The position numbers and the translations under genes were made by a program. A model generated the notes under the pieces. The model was not told where the DNA came from. It saw only the letters and a program-made list of their open reading frames with translations, and searched no databases. Shown in pieces: positions 12,400 to 14,744 of a stretch of 14,744 nt of DNA. Origin of the DNA: Candidatus Anaerobutyricum stercoripullorum (GTDB lineage Bacteria; Bacillota; Clostridia; Lachnospirales; Lachnospiraceae); the NCBI GenBank assembly GCA_019114885.1, contig DXEQ01000288.1:1-14744 (forward strand). The letters run 5' to 3'. Numbering within the stretch: the stretch's first letter is position 1; every line of letters begins with the position of its first letter.

Positions 12400-13731
12400 G
12401 TTGGCAAACTTCGTGTACTGGCCCAGCCAGACAAGCTCAATGCTGCCGGTGGCACCGTTTCTCTGCTTGGCCACAATGACCTCCGCGATATTCTTTTTTT
12501 CCGTGTCCGGATTATAATATTCATCCCGGTACAGGAACATGACCACGTCGGCATCCTGCTCAATGGCTCCTGATTCCCGAAGGTCCGAGAGCATCGGACG
12601 GTGATCCTGTCTGGCCTCCACCGCACGGGAGAGCTGTGACAGGGCGACGATCGGGATATTCAGTTCCCTCGCCAGCACCTTGAGGGCACGGGATATCTCC
12701 GAAATCTCCTGCTGCCTCGACTCATTTCTTCTCGTATTGCTGCCGCTCATCAGCTGCAGATAGTCGATGACGACCATGTCAATATCATAGGTCTGCTTAT
12801 ACTTCCTGCACTTGGAACGGATCTCCGCCAGGGAGGAAGCCGTATCGTCGATGATCAGCTTCGAATTGCCGATGAGGGCCGCGCCTTCCAGCAGCTTCTC
12901 CCAGTCGGAATCTCTGAGATCGCCGGTACGGATCTGCTGGGAATCCACCATGGATTCCGACGCCATCAATCTCGTGACCAGCTGTTCCTTGGACATCTCC
13001 AGACTGAACATGGCCACCGCGTGATTGTCTTTGAACGCCGCATACTGGGCAATATTCAGAACGAACGCCGTCTTTCCCATGGCCGGTCTGGCCGCCACAA
13101 GAATCAGCTCCGCCGGATGCAGACCGGTCAGCTTATAATCAAGCTCCGTAAAGCCGGTGGCGATACCGGTGACCCGTCCCTTCGTCCTGGCCGCGTCCTC
13201 AATGGCATTGAGAGAATTGAGCACGATCTCCTGAATCGGCACGAAGTCCGACATGCGGTTCCGGTTCTGCAGCAGTCCGAAGATCTCCTTCTCCGTCTTC
13301 TCCAGAATAGCCGGCGTCTCCTCCTTGCCCAGATAGCAGGCATTGCCGATGTCCTCCGTCACCTTGATGAGGGCCCGGAGTGTTGCCTTGTCATGGACGA
13401 TCTGCGCATATTGCCGGACATTGGTGGAGGTGGGAACGATGTCCACCAGTTCCCGGAAAAAGTCCAGACTGGACAGGGTTTCCGGCACATCCTTCTCCTT
13501 CAGCTTATCCTGCAGGGTGATCAGATCCACCGGTTTGCCCTCCTGATAAAGCTCCACCATGGCTTCAAAGAGGATGCCATACTGCCTCTGGTAAAAGTCC
13601 TCCTTCACCAGAATATCTTCCGCCTCCACGATGGCGTCCCGGTCCATCAGCATGGAACCCAGCACGGATTTCTCCGCTTCCTCGCTGTGGGGCTGTATTC
13701 GTTTGATAAAATTCTCGTCTACGGTCGGCAT
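12382..13731 (-). CDS. dnaB: Replicative DNA helicase DnaB
   Basis: This is the hexameric ATP-driven helicase that unwinds DNA at the replication fork and binds primase. The 449 residues show an N-terminal DnaB domain (about 10-115, HSEEAEKSVLGSML...), a linker, and a RecA-like motor with Walker A ARPAMGKT (214-221), the SLEMS motif (243-247), DYLQLM (323-328), and SQLSRAVEAR with DLRESGAIEQDAD (365-395). No intein or insertion is present. The start is chosen from the N-terminal homology; only a weak GTGAT-type ribosome binding site precedes it, and a strong hairpin separates it from rplI. The gdpP-rplI-dnaB order is conserved in Firmicutes. Confidence 0.97.
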   Translation of the reverse strand: MPTVDENFIKRIQPHSEEAEKSVLGSMLMDRDAIVEAEDILVKEDFYQRQYGILFEAMVELYQEGKPVDLITLQDKLKEKDVPETLSSLDFFRELVDIVPTSTNVRQYAQIVHDKATLRALIKVTEDIGNACYLGKEETPAILEKTEKEIFGLLQNRNRMSDFVPIQEIVLNSLNAIEDAARTKGRVTGIATGFTELDYKLTGLHPAELILVAARPAMGKTAFVLNIAQYAAFKDNHAVAMFSLEMSKEQLVTRLMASESMVDSQQIRTGDLRDSDWEKLLEGAALIGNSKLIIDDTASSLAEIRSKCRKYKQTYDIDMVVIDYLQLMSGSNTRRNESRQQEISEISRALKVLARELNIPIVALSQLSRAVEARQDHRPMLSDLRESGAIEQDADVVMFLYRDEYYNPDTEKKNIAEVIVAKQRNGATGSIELVWLGQYTKFANKERIQ

Positions 13732-13754
13732 ATCATCACATCTCTATCATCTGT

Positions 13755-13798
13755 CGGGTTCACCCGCGGCGCACTCGCGCACGCCGCGGGTGAACCCG
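13755..13798 (-). repeat. Perfect 17-bp inverted repeat between rplI and dnaB
   Basis: CGGGTTCACCCGCGGCG (13755-13771) and its exact reverse complement (13782-13798) enclose a 10-base loop. It lies 6 bases behind the rplI stop and 23 bases before the dnaB ATG. There is no U-tract after it on the - strand, so a processing site, mRNA-stabilising structure or partial attenuator is more likely than a complete terminator. Confidence 0.8.
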
Positions 13799-13804
13799 GG
13801 TGTT

Positions 13805-14251
13805 TTACATCTCTGATACTTTTACTTTGAGTGTCGCCGTCACCTTCGGGTGCAGCTTGATCTTTACATTGTGCACGCCCAGGCTCCGGATCGGTTCATC
13901 CACGGAGATCTTCTTCTTGTCAAGCTCCAGATTCAGCTGTTCTTTGGCTGCCGCCGCGATCTCCTTGGTGGAGATGGCGCCGAAGGTCTTTCCACCCTCG
14001 CCCACCTTCATCTTCACTTCAACAGACAGTTCCGCGATCTGCGCGGACAGTTCCTTTGCCGCTGCCAGCTGCTCTGCCGCCACCTTATCCTGATGCGCCT
14101 TCTGCAGCTTCAGGTCGTTGACATTCTTGCCTGTGGCCTCCACACCCAGCTTCTTCGGCAGGATAAAGTTCCTGGCGTATCCGTTGTTTACCTCTACCAT
14201 ATCGCCCTTCTTGCCCAGGGCCTTCACATCTTCTAATAAAATCACTTTCAT
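13805..14251 (-). CDS. rplI: 50S ribosomal protein L9
   Basis: L9 binds 23S rRNA near the base of the L1 stalk and helps keep the reading frame. At 148 residues it is of normal size. It has the standard N-terminal domain MKVILLEDVKALGKKG followed by NNGYARNFILPKKLG (1-36), a long helical connector rich in Ala, Lys and Gln (about 42-75), and the C-terminal domain with GEGGKTFGAISTKEIA (83-98). GGAGGACAGAAAG precedes the ATG. It begins 13 bp behind gdpP and is followed by dnaB. Confidence 0.97.
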   Translation of the reverse strand: MKVILLEDVKALGKKGDMVEVNNGYARNFILPKKLGVEATGKNVNDLKLQKAHQDKVAAEQLAAAKELSAQIAELSVEVKMKVGEGGKTFGAISTKEIAAAAKEQLNLELDKKKISVDEPIRSLGVHNVKIKLHPKVTATLKVKVSEM

Positions 14252-14264
14252 CTTTCTGTCCTCC

Positions 14265-14744
14265 TTAGATATCTCCTTCCTGCCGCATGGACGCCAGCAG
14301 GTTCTTCAGATCATTGACAGCCTCTCCCATGGTTCTGTCCGTAAGCTGTGCCGCCGCCACCGTCAGATGGCCGCCGCCGCCGAACTTCTCCATGATGATC
14401 TGTACATTTAAGTCATCAATGGAACGGGCGCTGATATAAATACAGCCGGCAAGCTGTGTCACCACAAAGCTTCCCCGGATGCCCTGCACATCCAGCAGAG
14501 CGTTGGCCGCCTTGGCCCCGATCACTGTCGCACCGTCCACCTCTCTCCCGTCAAAGGTTGAGATGGCAAATTCATCGTAATATACTTCCGCCCGGTTGAT
14601 GATATCGGAGCGAATCTTACAGCTGTCCATATCCTCCCGGAACATTTTCCGGACTCTCGTCACATCGGCGCCGGCCCGCCGCAGATAGGCGGCCGCCTCA
14701 AAGGTCCGTACGCCTGCCTTGACCACAAAGTTGTCCGTATCCAC
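14265..14744 (-). CDS. gdpP: Cyclic-di-AMP phosphodiesterase GdpP, C-terminal part (partial)
   Basis: The last 159 codons of a DHH/DHHA1 phosphoesterase enter from the right edge. The segment NFVVKAGVRTFEAAAYLRRAGAD directly follows the DHH catalytic domain in GdpP, and the DHHA1 substrate motif FGGGGHLTVAAAQ lies near the end (about 124-136). Full GdpP has two N-terminal membrane helices, PAS-like and GGDEF-like domains and a DHH domain; all would lie beyond the window. The enzyme hydrolyses the second messenger c-di-AMP, which controls potassium and osmotic balance. The order gdpP-rplI-dnaB supports the call. No true start codon is in the window. Confidence 0.93.
   Translation of the reverse strand: MDTDNFVVKAGVRTFEAAAYLRRAGADVTRVRKMFREDMDSCKIRSDIINRAEVYYDEFAISTFDGREVDGATVIGAKAANALLDVQGIRGSFVVTQLAGCIYISARSIDDLNVQIIMEKFGGGGHLTVAAAQLTDRTMGEAVNDLKNLLASMRQEGDI

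Noticed and set aside
13021..13830. + strand reading frame of 269 codons opposite dnaB
   Set aside because: Antisense to the conserved helicase, crosses the intergenic hairpin, and has no recognisable domain.

Overview
The window looks like chromosomal DNA from an anaerobic, fairly GC-rich low-GC-phylum Gram-positive bacterium. I would place it in the Clostridia, probably near Lachnospiraceae. The reasons are the Firmicutes-type gene orders (ribD-ribE-ribBA-ribH behind an FMN riboswitch; gdpP-rplI-dnaB), a MecA adaptor, a pyrophosphate-type phosphofructokinase, a small 2[4Fe-4S] ferredoxin, a DUF1858 redox-disulfide protein, strong AGGAGG-type ribosome binding sites, and sigma-A-like promoters with 17-18 bp spacers. 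The family placement is inference. No transposase, phage gene, tRNA, rRNA or CRISPR array was seen.

Left part (1-3455, + strand): an ammonium transporter and its P-II regulator form an operon. Directly behind them is a CwlD-type amidase gene whose conserved first zinc-binding motif lies in frame upstream of any start codon, so it looks 5'-truncated. A MecA-like ClpC adaptor follows with its own promoter and a bidirectional terminator.

Centre-left (3467-7750, - strand): the riboflavin operon runs right to left from a strong promoter through an FMN riboswitch (with a long insert), an attenuator-like terminator, ribD, ribE, ribBA and ribH, and may read on into a DUF1858 gene that also has its own promoter. 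The GTP cyclohydrolase II half of RibBA looks intact. Its DHBP synthase half has lost most catalytic and metal-binding residues, so the operon as written appears to lack one pathway step. Divergent from this operon, a second strong promoter drives a PPi-dependent phosphofructokinase (7905-9137), followed by a 54-bp tandem repeat and a bidirectional terminator.

Centre-right (9334-11368): on the - strand, a membrane-anchored YARHG-domain protein and an alpha/beta-hydrolase-like protein probably form a small operon. On the + strand there is a short ferredoxin gene with promoter and terminator, followed by a degenerate copy of part of its second cluster motif.

Right part (11369-14744, - strand): a MerR-type regulator with its own promoter, then the conserved replication/ribosome/c-di-AMP cluster dnaB, rplI and the C-terminal part of gdpP, which runs off the window. 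A perfect 17-bp hairpin without a U-tract separates rplI from dnaB. The most interesting points are the apparent RibB pseudo-domain, the truncated amidase fused in frame behind the P-II stop codon, and the P-II protein lacking the usual T-loop modification tyrosine.
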